From contig RQOL01000374.1 in the NCBI GenBank assembly GCA_013076295.1, positions 4,888,743-4,952,742 on the forward strand: a DNA stretch of 64,000 nt, read 5' to 3'. Origin of the DNA: Sanderia malayensis (taxonomy: Eukaryota; Cnidaria; Scyphozoa; Semaeostomeae; Pelagiidae). The notes under the pieces were generated by a model that saw nothing but the letters and a program-made list of their open reading frames with translations, did no database searches and had not been told where the DNA came from. Below are positions 36,584 to 49,916 of the stretch, in pieces. The first letter of the stretch is position 1. Every line of letters begins with the position of its first letter. The position numbers and the translations under genes were made by a program.

Positions 36584-39500
36584 TTACAGGACTTCCTGGA
36601 AAACAACGTTCTTTGTTTTCCTGTGTGTTTCCTCTGGAAGGTATACTTTGAGCCCGTTAAATGATGTTGCTCTGACATGGCCACATATAATGACCATGTG
36701 TGAACACGCGCTCAGGTAAGTACAAACCAACATACCTGAGGGATTGCCCCTGTGCCTTGTTGATTGTCAAGCAGTATGCAAGTCTGACTGGAAACTGTGA
36801 TGGAGACTGTGATCTTGGGAATCATGACCCGTTGTCCTCTGTGCTCCTTGGTAATGATCTCAGCTGTGATCACGTGACGTCGGAGATGCCGAACTATGAG
36901 TCTTGTTCCGTTGCAAAGACCTTTCTTTGGATTGAGATTCCGCAGAAGAATGATCGTTGCACCAACCTAATGGAATGAATATTATTGCGATTCATGACGG
37001 CTTTTTTGTGGTGCACTACCTTTGCACATAATAATTTAATGTTAATAGGATGAAAGATTGTACTCTTCCCACCTTGAGTTTAAGTCTGTGCAACGGCATT
37101 CCATTCGGAGTGAGTTGGTTGAGAAATTCAATGGGGTAGGCCTCTTCCTCATCTGGATCGTCTGTGACAACACTGTCTGTGCTGTAATAAGTTCTTTCGG
37201 CTGTTTGAAGTCTGTCCAGAATTAAGTCGTTTACTTCATGTGATAAGTCATTGTTTGGAGTCAGACAACAGCGTTCAGACATTGTTACAGGATCCATCAT
37301 TAGGTGTGAATCTGGTGTGTTGGGCCTGAGAAAAATGAAGTTCAGGATGTCTTCTTTAGACGAAGTGCATATCTGTTGTGGCAGAATTACGTTGTCCAGT
37401 TCATCGTGTGCTTCTTGCTTGTTGCCAAGTCTGAGAAGCCATTCTGAGAATTCACGGTATGAATCATCTTGAACGGCTCTCATGTTGGTGTGTTAAACGA
37501 TGCTGCTGAAACTTTGTCCATAGATCAATGATCTGGTGTGATTTTAGAGTCTCTGCTACAATTCTTTCCCTTCCTGCTTTCGTGACGACAGGTAGAACTT
37601 GTCTGAAGTCACCACCAAGTAGCATGAACTTGCCACCAAATGGTCTGTCGACATGTGTAATGTCTCGAAGCAGTCGGTCGACTGCTTGTAATGCAAGTGC
37701 GGGAATCATAGAAGCTTCATCCCATATGAATAGGGTAGTTTCGCGCAATACCTGTGCTCTCCTGCTCTGTCTCTTGACATTACACGTTGATTCAGCTTGA
37801 AGTGGTATAGGAATTTGAAAGGTAGAGTGTGAAGTTCTACCATTTATGAGCAGTGTTGCAGCAATTCCTGACCACGCCATGCACTGAACTTTATGTCCAT
37901 TGGCTTGGAGATTGTGAACCAACGTGTTGCAAAGGAAAGTTTTCCCGGTTCCAGCCGGCCCGTCAACAAAGTGACAGTTCTGTTCGGATTGTGCGTTGAT
38001 AGCATCAGTGATTCCCGTGTATATGGCTCGCTGTTCAGGGTTCAATGCGGCCAGCATTCGTTCTCCTTCCTCTCTGGCATTGCCAACATCCATGTCATCT
38101 TCCTCTGTAATAATAAGTGAAATATATTGCAATAAAATCGTAAAGAAAGCGAGGAAAATCAATGTGCAAAAATACGTAAATGCCCTTGTCTGCACAATGT
38201 TAGGATACATTATTATATTGTTACTAATACAGTACATATTTGAAAACAACACATTAGTACCTCGTTCAGGAATGACATAGTCGGCTGGAAGTTGAGGAAG
38301 GTCAGCATAATTAGTGATCGATTGACCATGTACTTTCAAATTTTCGTCAATGTCATGTAGACATTGATACATGTGTCGGTCTTCAAAAGCTATGGCCATA
38401 TCTGGATGATTGAGCAGCGTCCTTGAAGGAATTCCATAGGTTTCCGTCTATCGTGCGAAGATCTTCAAACGACGTGGCACCTCGTTTATGGAGAAGCAAT
38501 AGTCTCAGTGCGAACCTTTGCTCACATGGTCGTGGGTGAACTTGATATATTCTGCCTATGACAGGCAGAGTTCTCCGCTGTCTTGCTTTCCATGTTTTGG
38601 TGCGCTCGTTGAAAACATAGTGTTCAGGAATTTCGTGATAGAGATATTGGCGTGCAGCCGGGTCTTGTGCATTCAGTTCAAACCAAGACGTCAGTGTGGT
38701 TTTTTTATTGATGTTTTGTAATTGTTCGACCCGGCCATTATCCTGAAAGTATACGGTCTGCTGACCAGGTAGATGAACATGCAGACGTTTGATAGTGTGA
38801 CTTTTCTCATGCATGGAAAATTGAAATATCCTATGAACAGCTTCATGAGTTCCAATATACCGAGCATTGATGTATTGGCGTACTTCATCGTGCTCAATAT
38901 CTTGAGGTACTTGCTGCTGCTGTCCTTCGAGAATTTCCACGTGTGCCATATCTTGTCCTTTATGAATATATTTGAAAATATATTTTACGGACTTGACAGT
39001 GCTACATATTTCGAGATTAATGTGACACTGATACTTGAGTAGAAGAAAGCGATTATGTGGCACAACCCATGTATCATCTAGAAGTCGATCTTCCAGATTG
39101 ACTGGGTGACGACAGCGTCGTCTGTAGAGAGGATAACCATTCGCATTGACTTGTGTTTCGGCAGTGCGATCTTTCGGAAATCGTTTCTTGCAATTGTTAT
39201 TCTCCATCCAAACACATCTGGGGTTGATATCACCGCATGGACCATGTGTCATGTGCTTTAGTACTAACTTGTGATATCTTGCATCCTGTGGGTCCGGAAT
39301 TTCAGCTGATATGAGTCGATCTACCTGTGGGTTTCGAAGAAAAATATCACATGTAAGTTGTACACATCAGAATGCATTGTGTTTTTACTAAGCCATACAG
39401 CTTATGATTATATATCATACTCAATAATAAATCTATAATAAATCTATCTTTTACTCTATAATAAATTATTGCTATAGATGTTACCTCTTCAGGTGTTCGT

Positions 39501-42380
39501 GGTCTATCGGCCTCACAGAGGAACAGAATCATGTGAGCGTGTGGTAGTCCTCTCTTCTGAAATTCGATGACATATACATGTGCAATAGTGTGTCCGAGAA
39601 TGTGCTTGTGAAGGACATCTTCCAGTAGTTCTTGTAGTTTCTGTTGAAATACTCGTGTGACGATGTCAGGCCGGTCATTCGCCTTCTGGTGTGGTAGAAT
39701 GTTTTCTGAGATCTCCTTCCACTTGGGATTGGCCGTCATGGTTAGGAAGATGTCAGGCTTGCCATACTTTCTTACGATGGTCATTGCATCTTGAAAGTTC
39801 TGGTACATATTTCGTTGACTGCCTGAAAAAGATGAGGGAAGTATGACAACCCGACCGACATCAATATGAAGGGGTTCGTTGGGATTGTTTGCCCTGGCCA
39901 TTTGATTTTCGATTTCAGCCCTTCTGTTCAGGTGATCCATCAGGCCTCGATAACTGTCAGCACGTAATTGCCGTTGATTCTGCAAAATCCAGTTGAGCTT
40001 GTTTCCTTCTATTTTGGTGTATGCATCCCCCAGATATTGTTGAAAGAGAAGTGTTGCGCTGTGGATCGTAGACAGTTGATTTCTGACTTGTATTCAATAC
40101 GAATAATATTCGGCGATTGTGAGTCTGACACGGTGGACACGATCAGGATTTTCCTGGTCTTGTCCTCGACGTGTAGGTAGACGTTGAAGGTCCAAGCTGT
40201 AACCCCGATCACCCTGAAAGAACAACAATGGATAGGTCAGAGGATCCGCAACGGGATCTAAGGCATTCATCTCCATAAGATTACCACGCCTTGTTCAAAT
40301 TTGAAGCTCTCTATTCTCGGGATTAGGAGCACCGCCATTGCGTGTAGTGTAGACTGCTGCAATTTCTCTGGCAGTAGGATTATCATATCTTCGATCTTGT
40401 TCTGGGCGATCGGTAATAATCATCTTGAGCCTGGGAATAGGCTGATCATTGGCAATGGCTGGCTGCCTTGGCTCTTGCAGTACTTCTCCCATTGTTTTAA
40501 AATGTTGAGCAAACCAATTTACTGCCATCAATTCGTTTTGCAGCAGCGCCACCATGTCTAAGTCCAAGTTTTGTTCTCTGGCTGTGTTCTGACGTTCTTG
40601 CAGTGCTTGTTGAGTGTCCATAATATATAATTCTGCATATTTTCTGGACCTGTCGGTTTCAGTTACCCCTGTTGAATGCAAGGAAACATTGTAAATTGAA
40701 ATTCGTTATCTCAACTGTAATTTTCAATGCAGCAAGTGCTTTGTTATAAAAGCATCATAAAGCACCTTGATTTTCGATTGGACAACTCTTGATATTCAGG
40801 CAAGGATATAGAGTTAATCCATTGTAGATTGAGTGGGAAAGGACGTGAGCGTTCTGTTGGAATCCGTTTCATCACGTGAAACTATTATATGAAAATGTAG
40901 CATAATATAAGAGATAAGAGACGGATGTTATTTTTACCTGTCATGTGGTATGCTTTTCCATGTATGGTGATGACTGGTGGTCCTCCATTAGCATGTCTTA
41001 CAACGTTAGCTGTCCAGGATGCCATCGCCATTAGTGAATTGTATCTACGGAAAATTTTGAGAAAATATTTAGATTCATCAGTAGTTCCAGTGTATAAATG
41101 CATGACATTTGCCGGGGGTGGTTGAATGGGGTGGAGAGTTATTAATCCTCCCATACAACATTTGTTGTATTGTTTTCTTGTGTTGAGTTCCTCTCGGAAG
41201 TACTTCGCTTCACAGTGAATACATGTTCTGGTCATTTTTCCAAGATGATGAGGCATTGGGGAGAATTGAGGAATTTCAAGAATAGGTTGATTTACTTCCC
41301 TTTCTTGATGTTCGATGGGTTGGGGGACATCATCTTGGTGTTGTGGTAGGATTTCGTCTTGCATTTCAACTTCTTGGAGTGGTACCGCCATTTCATTCCC
41401 TTCATTCTCATTTTGAACGTTGGCTTGCAATTGCATAGCAGCAGGTAATATTTGTGGATCCTGAAATGCAATGTAATGTAAGTTAATATAACTCAATCAT
41501 GTGTTTTGAAATGATAAAACTGAGACTTGTGAAGATATGTCCATTTAGAGAGCAAAATAATTTCCTGACATGGTCCTGTGGAGAATGACAGGTGTATTTT
41601 ATGGCAATTGTGATGTTAGTCTATTTTACCTGATTATCATGTGGAATTGGAATGTGTTGTTCCACGTTGATTTCATCAGGTTGTGCGGCCTTTCAATTTC
41701 ATTATTTTCATTTTCAATATGTGTTTCGGGTTGCATCTGCATTGGCCGTATCTGTTGAAATGAAAAGGAAATGAAATTATTTACATAAAGTTATAAGTTA
41801 TTGGAAATTTTAATGTCGTTACTGTGTAATTGTGTAAATTGATATAAATAAATATGGAAACTTATAGTACATGTGGAAAATAGTCAAATTGCATGAGGCA
41901 TTTGGGTTATGGAGAATGGACTTGCCTAGCAGTAGTTAGCTTGTGTTAACAATTTTATTTTACCTCATTGTCATTTTGAGCTTGATTTACATTAAGCATT
42001 TCCACATCTGCCGTTTGTATTGCCGCTTCACCTCCATGATTACGATTCAGAAGGGGTGGCCAGTGCTGCAGGATATTGTAAGCCTGGTTGTGGTACTGCT
42101 ATAAGTCCGTAGTGGGGAAGCATCGCAGGTAGTTGCCATGGCACATACAATGCCTGCATCTGTGGATAAGGAAGTGGGAGTGGTTGATATTCTGGGGCTG
42201 GTTGCTGAGGGTATTCTTGCTGCAACTGGTGAAGATCATTCACTGCTCCCTGTACCATATTATCAGGTGGTAAATGAACTGGATGAGGCTGTTGGTTATT
42301 CTCACGACTTCGGCGATTTGCTTTCCTGACTTGATCGCAGCGCCTTGAGCCGGTGATGCTTTTTCTGGCTTTTTTGGCAT
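36584..42380 (-). pseudogene. Helitron 1 Rep/helicase protein, decayed
   Basis: Start near 42380 (MPKK), then Q/P-rich N-terminal exons to about 41630, and an exon at 41462-40939 with CIHCEAKYFREELNTRKQ and NSLMAMASWTANV. From 40671: SRKYAELYIMDTQQALQ, NGGAPNPENRELQI, then a stop and frameshifts. The Rep nuclease part has PDIFLTMTANPKWKEI, the HUH motif in RGLPHAHMILFL, and the two-tyrosine motif KYIFKYIHKG. The Pif1-type helicase part has Walker A DGPAGTGKTFL, Walker B LFIWDEASMI and GGDFRQVLPVV, ending with LAYCLTINKAQGQSLRYVGL and VVFQEVL before TAA at 36584-36586. Rep would nick and join DNA in rolling-circle transposition, and the helicase unwinds it. Introns lie near 40680-40940, 39260-39480 and 38105-38260. 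At least six single-base breaks (for example TGA at 40305, and near 36715 and 36680) make it inactive as read. Confidence 0.85.
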
Positions 42381-44279
42381 TTTGCGAGAGATGATATATA
42401 AAAAGAAAAAATGTGTTTTATATGCAACCCAATTTAAGTGAAAATGTTAAAATTTGAAATAAGAGTGATTTTTGAGAGCAACTGGATGGGGTTGTTGTTT
42501 TGTGGTGAGCTGCAAGATAAAATAAATAATTTAAAACATAATTGTAAGAAATGTTTGGGATTACTCTTGATTGTTGAATTAAATTATTGGTTATTTAAAG
42601 TTTCCAAATAAAAATATTTGAGCACTTTCTCTTATGACCTACATCACTCTTTCTATTGTGTTCTTTAACAACTATAAGTAAAACAGTTTTGATAATGTAT
42701 AAATTGGAGAAGTTAATGATCCTTTTCATTTTTGGAAAGAAAAATGTATAAATCACATTTGATGTGTTTATATTATGAGGCTAGATTTGATTTGCATTAT
42801 GCAGTAAATTTGCTTTCTATTGATAATAGATTGTTGCAATTGTTAATACCACTTTAAATATAGTAGCTAAGCTTCAGATTTGGGATATGAATGTACATTA
42901 CAGGGTGAGGCATTTAAACATTAATTAAAATAGGCTTTGTATAGGAACAATTCTTGTCACACTCACCCAATATTCTGAGGAATGAACTTGTTTGAAAACC
43001 TGCTTTTACAAAAGAAGAAAGATGTTTTGGATGAATTGATTATCTTGTAAACAGAAAGTTGCCATTGATACTAAGGAATGTTTAACATTGTCAACTTGTA
43101 TATTATTATGTTGATAGATTGAGTGAAGAAATGAGAATAAAAGGTCATGCTGAAGTGAAGGAGTGAAATACTTACTTTATAAAAAAACTTCACTTTACTT
43201 TACTTTGTTAATAACAAAACTGGCTGGACATTAGCCGAGAAACCAGATAACAGAAACGCTAAAAAGCAGATGACAGAAACGCTAAAAAGACAGTGCATTG
43301 CGATGCAATGAAAGACAACGTTGCTTTAAAGAAGACGCTGTCTGTGTAAATAAGGATTGTTTGGAAAAGGTAAATTTCAACATTCAACTCACCAATAACA
43401 AAGTAAAACAATCTTTCTAATAATTTTTTTTCAATATATAGATATTATTATTATTTTCTGCAATTTCTAACAATGTTAGATATTGAACAAAAATGTTACA
43501 TTTGCTGTAGCAAGAAAGTAAACACGCAATTGCTATTTTAAATTCGCGCCAATTGGAAAGTTTTGTGGCCTCTATTCGGCGGTGTGCCTTGTTGTTGTTA
43601 TTATTATTCTCATGATGATTCATTCGATTCGACAGAAAGGCAGTTGAACACAACAACAGCAAGAGCATCTACTTGGCACCGAAGAGAAAAACGGCCTTGG
43701 TCTTCGTTGATGATGGGGAGAAGTGTGGTTGTGAAGGGGAACCTCTAAGTTTAAGAAGAAATAATTTGGTAGACTTTATTATGCATGATATCTAGAAATA
43801 CACCATTTCTCGGACACATGGAGAATGAAGTACATTGATTTTTGGTGATCTGTTATATCTTCAGAAATATTGCTGCTGGTAAAAATACCAATAATAAGAG
43901 TAGGCCATGGAAGATTGACAAAAGGTAAGAAGGTTTAATACGTTTTTTGACTTGGTGAATACATGAGGTGGAGGTAATTAATTAATGATTTGCAGTTACA
44001 ATAAATTACTTACATTTATAGACTTCAGGCCACATGAAAAGAACTGAGGTGAGCCAACATGCTATAAAGTATATTACATGATTTCTTCTTGTTTTTCAGG
44101 TGCCCAGACAGAAAGTGAATGTTTGTGGTCATTCCTTGTGAACATTATTATAGTGAGGTGAGTTCATTTTAAGATTTGTTAATTGAAGATCATTTGTTCA
44201 AAAAGAAGGACAATGTCTGTTTTGCAGTGATCTTTTTTGAAGAATTACAAAAGTTAGAAATAGAAGCATTACATATTAA
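42381..44279. other. Unassigned, between two Helitrons
   Basis: Should contain the 5' end of Helitron 1. AT-rich, with TTATTATT runs on both sides of 43440-43610. A plus-strand frame at 43563-43748 has no motif. No Helitron terminus could be fixed by eye. Confidence 0.4.
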
Positions 44280-44416
44280 TATTAACATACTTACTATAGA
44301 TACTATACATAAATATATACATCAATACATACCCTATATACTATATATAAATACTATACATAATATACATACCCTACATATATACATACATACATACATA
44401 CATACATACATACATA
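44280..44416. repeat. CATA microsatellite at the break of Helitron 2
   Basis: TATA/CATA-rich tract becoming pure (CATA)n at about 44383-44416. It directly abuts the truncated helicase frame, which runs into it as a repetitive tail. Confidence 0.9.
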
Positions 44417-47400
44417 CTGCCTGCTTTCTTGACGACTGGCAGTACTTGCCTGAAATCAGCGCCAAGCATGAAGTATTTGCCGCCGAAAGGTCTGTCGACT
44501 TTGGTGATGTCTCTGAGCAAACGGTCAACTGCTTTGAGTGCTGTTGCTGGAATCATGGAAGATTCGTCCCAAATGAATAGCATTGTGTCTCGCAGTTGTT
44601 GTGCTCTGAGACTTTGTGCTTTGATGTTGCAAGTGGAATCGTCGAGCAGAGGAATCGGTATTTGAAATGTTGAGTGTGCAGTTCTGCCGTGAATGAGTAG
44701 CGTTGCTGCTATTCCAGAGTATGCTACACATTTGACTTTGTGTCCGGAAGCTTGCAGGTTGTGTACCAATGTGTTGTACAGGAAGGTTTTGCCAGTTCCT
44801 GCTGGACCGTCAAGAAAGAAGCAGTTGTCCGGTGACTGCGTCTCGATGGCTTGCACAATGGTGTTGTGTACCTGCAGTTGTTCTGGATTGAGTTGCTCGA
44901 ACATTCGTTGTCCTTGCTCTTGTTCTTGTTCGATGTTGATTTCGTCAGCTGCCTGTCGTGGCTGTGCATAGTCGGCAGGTAGCTGCGGCATCTCGGGGAA
45001 GTCCTTGAGGGATTTTCCGTGAATTTGCAGGTTTCTCTGGATGTCAGCCAGGCACATGTGGATGTGTTGCTGCTGGAATGTTGCATTTGGATCCTGCAGC
45101 AGATCGTGTCTGATGTAATCTTCTGCCATGTCTTCTTGGAATTCTGTGAAGAGAGCATCAATGTCGCTCGGAGTTTGAAACAGAATGAGTGTTACAAACA
45201 ATTGTCTCATCTGTGCCGGCATGTGTACAACCACTGCATCTCGCAAGCAACGTCTGTGCTCTGCATCATCTTCCAAGAGTGCCATTGCTCTTGCTGCATT
45301 CTTGAACGTGTTGTGAGTGACTCCGTCAACTGTTCGAATGTCTTCAAAGGAAGTTGCTCCTTTTCTGTGCAGCAATATCAGTCTGAGGGCGAAGCGTTCA
45401 GCATCTGAAGGTAGAACATTGTATATTCTGCCTATGACGCACTTGGCCGCTCGACGCTTGCATTGCTGCCACTGCTTGGTGGATTTGTTGAAAGTGTAGT
45501 GCTCTGGTATGTCTTGGTATAAATACTGGTGAGCATTCTGTTCGCTCTGGTTGAGGCTGAAGTATGCCATGAGCATGCTGTCATTGTTTCTCTGTGCAGC
45601 TTGCTCTGGGTCTGTGAAGCATACGGGCTGTTGGTCAGGCAGGTGAATTGCAAGTCGGATGATCGTGTGACTCTTATCGTGCATCTCGTATTGCATGAGT
45701 TTGTACACTGCCTGATGCGGACCAACGTATCTGGAATTCAGGTACTGACGTATCTCATCGTGGACGATATCTTGTTGTGCATTTGCTTCTTCGCGACCTT
45801 CTCTGATTTCGACATGTGCCATCTCATTGCCTTTGTGGATGTACTTGAAAATGTACTTGACACTTTTGACGGTTGTGCAAACTTCCACGTTCATGTGGCA
45901 GTCGAACTTGAGAAGGAGTTTGATGTTGTGTGGCACAACCCAAGAATCGTTCAGTCTGTGTTGCCTGAGTTGAGCAGTTGTTTGGCCTGCAAGAAAGTGC
46001 CATGGTTACATTTGTGTACATTTCACGGAAAGTGTAAATCATAAGTACGAGATGCAATTCATCTTGACATACCTCGTCGTCTGTACAATGGGTATCCATT
46101 GACATTGAATTCTGTTTGTTGTGCGAGGTCTTTTGGGAACTTCTTTTTGCATTTCCCGCCTTGCATGCAAACGCATGAGGGATTGAGAACTCCACACGGG
46201 CCGTGCATCATGTGTTTCTTGACCATTCGGTGTTCGTGGACGTGGGTGTTCTCGTCTGGAATCTCTGCCGATATGATGCGGTCAACATCCGCTGGTGTGC
46301 GTGGTTTGTCTTCGTGGGCAAGAGATATGATCATGTGAGTGTGCGGCAGTCCACATTTTTGAAATTCTACCGTGTAGACGTAAGCGACCACTTTGCCAAA
46401 GAAGTTGAGATCCAGTATATCACACAGCAGTTCCTTGAATTTCAAGTGAAAGACGCGTGTGACAATGTCTGGTCGATCTTGTGGCGTCTGGTTAGGTAGC
46501 AAATTGTCCAAGACGTCTTGCCAGTTCGGATTCGCTGTGAATGTCAGGAATATGTCTGGCTTGCCGTGTTTTCTGACAATGGTCATGGCATCTTGGTAAT
46601 TCTGCTGCATGCTTCGTTGACTGCCAGTAAATGTGGATGGTAAGATGACGACTCATCCAACGTCAATGTGCTGCACTGTGCCTGGATTGTGGGCTTGAGC
46701 GAGCAGATTTTGGTGTTCAGCTACTCTGTACAGGTGATCCATCAGTCCTTTGTACGACTCAGCTCTGAGCTCTTTCTGATGGGATCTGATGTAAGCAAGG
46801 TCGTTGCCTTCTATCTTGGTGAATGCGTCAACCAAGTACTGTTGAAACAGCAGTCTTGACAGGTGAAGGGCTGAGAAATTCTCTCGCACTTGGATTCTGT
46901 ACATGTAGAATTGGCTGGGGGTTACTCTGGTTTGGCGCCGTTCAGCTTGGTCAGCGGGGATTTGTGAACGTGCTGATGGCAGTCTTGCGATTGTTGTACC
47001 CCAACCATGTTCACCGAACGGAAACAGCAGCGGATACGTGAGTGGATCGGCGGTCGGATTGGTTGCTTTGATGTCAATCAAGTAGCTGTCACGTCTCTGG
47101 ATGTGCATGGCTCTTTCGTTTGGATTTGGTGCACCACCGTCCTTAGTGCTGTAGATTGCTGCTATTTCTGACGCTGCTGGACTGTTGTATCTTCGATCCT
47201 GGTTGGTTCTTGACTTGATGACCATATCGAACGTGGGAACAGGCTCGTTTGCTGCAGTCGCCTCTTCCTGTTGCTGTTGCAGTATCTCGCCAATATTTTT
47301 GTATTCTTGAGCATACGGGTTGACTGCAAGAAGTTCGTCTTGGAGCTTCTTGATGGTGTCCTTGTTCAGATCCTTGTTGCTGGGGTTGTTTGCTCTGTGC

Positions 47401-47444
47401 TCAAGTGCTTCACCCGTATCCATGATGTACAGCTCAGCATATTT
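44417..47444 (-). pseudogene. Helitron 2 Rep/helicase, C-terminally truncated (main part)
   Basis: Continues on the minus strand from the N-terminal exon at 55588-54667 across the inserted 7-kb transposon. Segment 47444-46073 has KYAELYIMDTGEALEHR, GGAPNPNERAMHIQRRD, LTYPLLFPFGEHGWGT, then PDIFLTFTANPNWQD and the HUH motif in CGLPHTHMIISL. One in-frame TGA (about 46653) replaces a codon in the segment before VVILPS. A short intron (46072-45987) leads to 45986-44417: KYIFKYIHKGNEM (two catalytic Tyr), DGPAGTGKTFLYNTL (Walker A), LFIWDESSMI (Walker B) and GADFRQVLPVVKKAG. The protein stops there in a CATA microsatellite, so later helicase motifs are missing. The rest is well conserved, but it differs clearly from Helitron 1. 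Confidence 0.88.
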
Positions 47445-47584
47445 TGGACTTGCCACAAGTCTCGCTCTAAAAATTCATGAGAACGAAAAAAAATGAGATG
47501 AGAAAGAAAAAAATATGAGAAAAAAGGAAAGGAGAGAGGAGAGAGAGCGAGACTTGTAGGGTTGGTAACTTCAAAACGAGACTC
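47445..47584. repeat. Left TIR of the RecQ/DUF6589 element
   Basis: About 140 bp, matching the right TIR closely except in a purine-rich middle (GAAAAAAAATGAGATGAG versus GAAAAAAAATATAACG). It contains its own inner inverted repeat: CAAGTCTCGCTC near the outer end and GAGCGAGACTTG about 80 bp inside, so a single strand can fold. The RecQ start codon lies 170 bp further in. Confidence 0.93.
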
Positions 47585-47754
47585 TATTGTGTTCTCGTTG
47601 TTGCCGGACCATATTCTGTCCGCCGGCACATCCTTTGATGTCAGATTTCTTCTAATCATATTCGATGAGGACAATGTCCACATGACTTGATTGTACTTCC
47701 AAAACGGGGGAGAATAAATCCCAAATTTCGCGACGAAGGCATTCGATCGAAATA

Positions 47755-49903
47755 ATGGCGGATACGTTTTCAGACACAGTGCTGCAAAATGCTTGTGAAA
47801 GGCTTAGATTTTCCGAACTAAAAGAGAAACAGAAAGAAGGAGCAAAAGCTATCCTGCAAGGTAAAGACCTTTTTGTTGCACTACCAACTGGTTTTGGTAA
47901 ATCAGCCATTTATCAAATTGTACCGTTTGCAGTTCAAGAGTTGCAGGATCAAAATAGGCCTAAGACGAGTTGTCATTTTGCGTTGGTGATTTGTCCATTA
48001 AATTCACTGATTCGCGATCAGATTAATCAACTGCAGAGTAAAGGCATTCGCTCACTCTCTCTGGGAGATTCGGCGACAACACCTCAAAAAATTAGTGAGC
48101 ACAACTATTCTTTCCTGTTTACTTCACCTGAAGCTGTACTTGGAGATTTCCGAAAAGAATTAAAAGCCGTGATTTCCAGGAATTTTTGACGTGTGTCGTG
48201 ATTGATGAAAGCCATTGTATTGTCAATTGGTGAGAATCTTTATTTTTGTCATTCAATTTTTCAGAGCTAGCTGAGCTGTAAACAGCAAAAATAATAAAAT
48301 AAAGAGTGTCATTTTTATGATACCAAACACACAATGATTAGTAGGCTACTCAATTATTTTTTTAAAAATGTTCAAAATTTTAGAATGCAAAAACTAAACA
48401 AGACAGCAAGATACTCTCAAATTACATGGATATACTGTATAATTTTGAATTAAATAAGACAAGATGCCCTCAAATTACATGAATATACTGTATAATTTCT
48501 TGGTTCTGGGTAAGGACATCATCTAGGGTGTTAGCTCATTATTGTGCTTTTCTTTTTACTATTAATTTATAATATTCTCATGTTCTTTCCCCAGGGGTCT
48601 GGAGAGTAAAAAGACAAAAAGATTTCGGTACCAGTATGGAAAGATTGCTGATTTACGTTCTCTTTGGACTGTTGAGAAGAACATCCCATTTGTTGCAATG
48701 ACTGCAACAGCAACAGAGATGGTGCGCAAAGAGATAATCCAGAACCTGCAGCTGCAAGCACCACTACAAATTATAGAGTCACCGCAACGAAAAAACATAA
48801 GATACAGTGTTTTTAAAATGAAAGAGGATAATTCAAGTAACCTTGTTGATTTTCTTGCTAAATTGTTAAAAAAGGATGGTATGCAAAGTGAGAGAACAAT
48901 TATATTTTGCAGGAAGCTCAGTCATGTGCGAAGTCTTTATCAAAAACTAAATGATGAACTTTGCACAGTTTTTCCAAATGAAAAGCCATATGAAAAATAC
49001 CAGGGAAATACAGATGAGGATGTAAAAGTAAAAATAACTGACTCTTTTGCAAAGGCAGATGGGCATGTGAGAGTACTAATTGCAAGTATTGCCTTTGGTA
49101 TGGGAGTGGATTGTAAAAGCCTGCATCATGTTATCCACTATGGACCTCCAACTGACATAGACTATTACTGTCAAGAAACAGGCAGGGCTGGCAGAGATCA
49201 AGAGCAAAGTCATGCATTGCTGATTTTATTTCCGAAATGCTTTGCAAAGAATACTAGTCTGGCAATTAAAGAGTATTGTAAAAATACTGAGAAATGTAGA
49301 CGCGAACTTATGCTCAGTCATTTTAAGGGAAGTTTTGACAAGGTGACACCGGGTCATAACTGTTGTGATATCTGCTCCAAGGCATGTACTTGTGTGGGAT
49401 GCAGTGATAGCAGCGTAATTTTTCATTCAATGTTTGAGCTAGCTCTTCATGCCCAAGAAAATACCATAGCCACTAATGGACTAATCATTCATGATATCGT
49501 AATGAAGGAACTCTCTGATACTTTGATTTCATTCAGAGAAGCATTGTTTTGTGAATTAGCTCAAAAGCCATTGTACACTGGAGCAGAATTAGCCATAGGA
49601 TTTCCTTCAGGATCAGTTGAAAAAATCAAAGGAAATTTCAAACAGATACAGAATGCTAATGATGTGATGAGACTGGCACATATATTAGATGCTGGTATAT
49701 GCAATTCAGTTTTTCAACTAATAAAAGAAATCAAATATGAGTATGATTACTTAATTGTGGATATTGCCTCAAACGAAGGAGAGCCTTCAGAGACAGGACA
49801 ATATGATTCTCCAGAAAGTGATTTCTGGTCAAGTGATTCTGAAGATGGTGATGCTAACCAATATGCAATCAAACCACTAGTTGAAACTGATGATGATGAA
49901 TAA
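47755..49903 (+). CDS. RecQ-type DNA helicase of the 7-kb element
   Basis: Exon 1 is 47755-48229 and exon 2 is 48595-49903 (intron GT-AG), about 594 aa. RecQ helicases unwind DNA 3' to 5'. Motifs in order: LPTGFGKS (Walker A, 43-50), VICPLNSLIRDQI (motif Ia), FLFTSPEAVLG, VVIDESHCIVNWG (DEAH-box as DESH), FVAMTATATEMV (motif III), TIIFCRKLSHV (motif IV), VLIASIAFGMGVD (motif V) and QETGRAGRDQEQSHA (motif VI), then the RecQ zinc-binding cysteines CRRELMLSHF and HNCCDIC. An acidic serine-rich tail ends the protein. One T is missing in a T run at about 48182-48187, giving a premature stop just before VVIDESH; with that single base the two exons join in phase. The start MADTFSD lies just inside the left TIR. 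It may assist transposition or replicative copying of the element (inference). Confidence 0.9.
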
Positions 49904-49916
49904 ATGTATATGACTA

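Noticed and set aside
45529..46044. 171-codon plus-strand ORF and similar ORFs at 44-47 kb
   Set aside because: Antisense to the conserved Helitron Rep/helicase frame.
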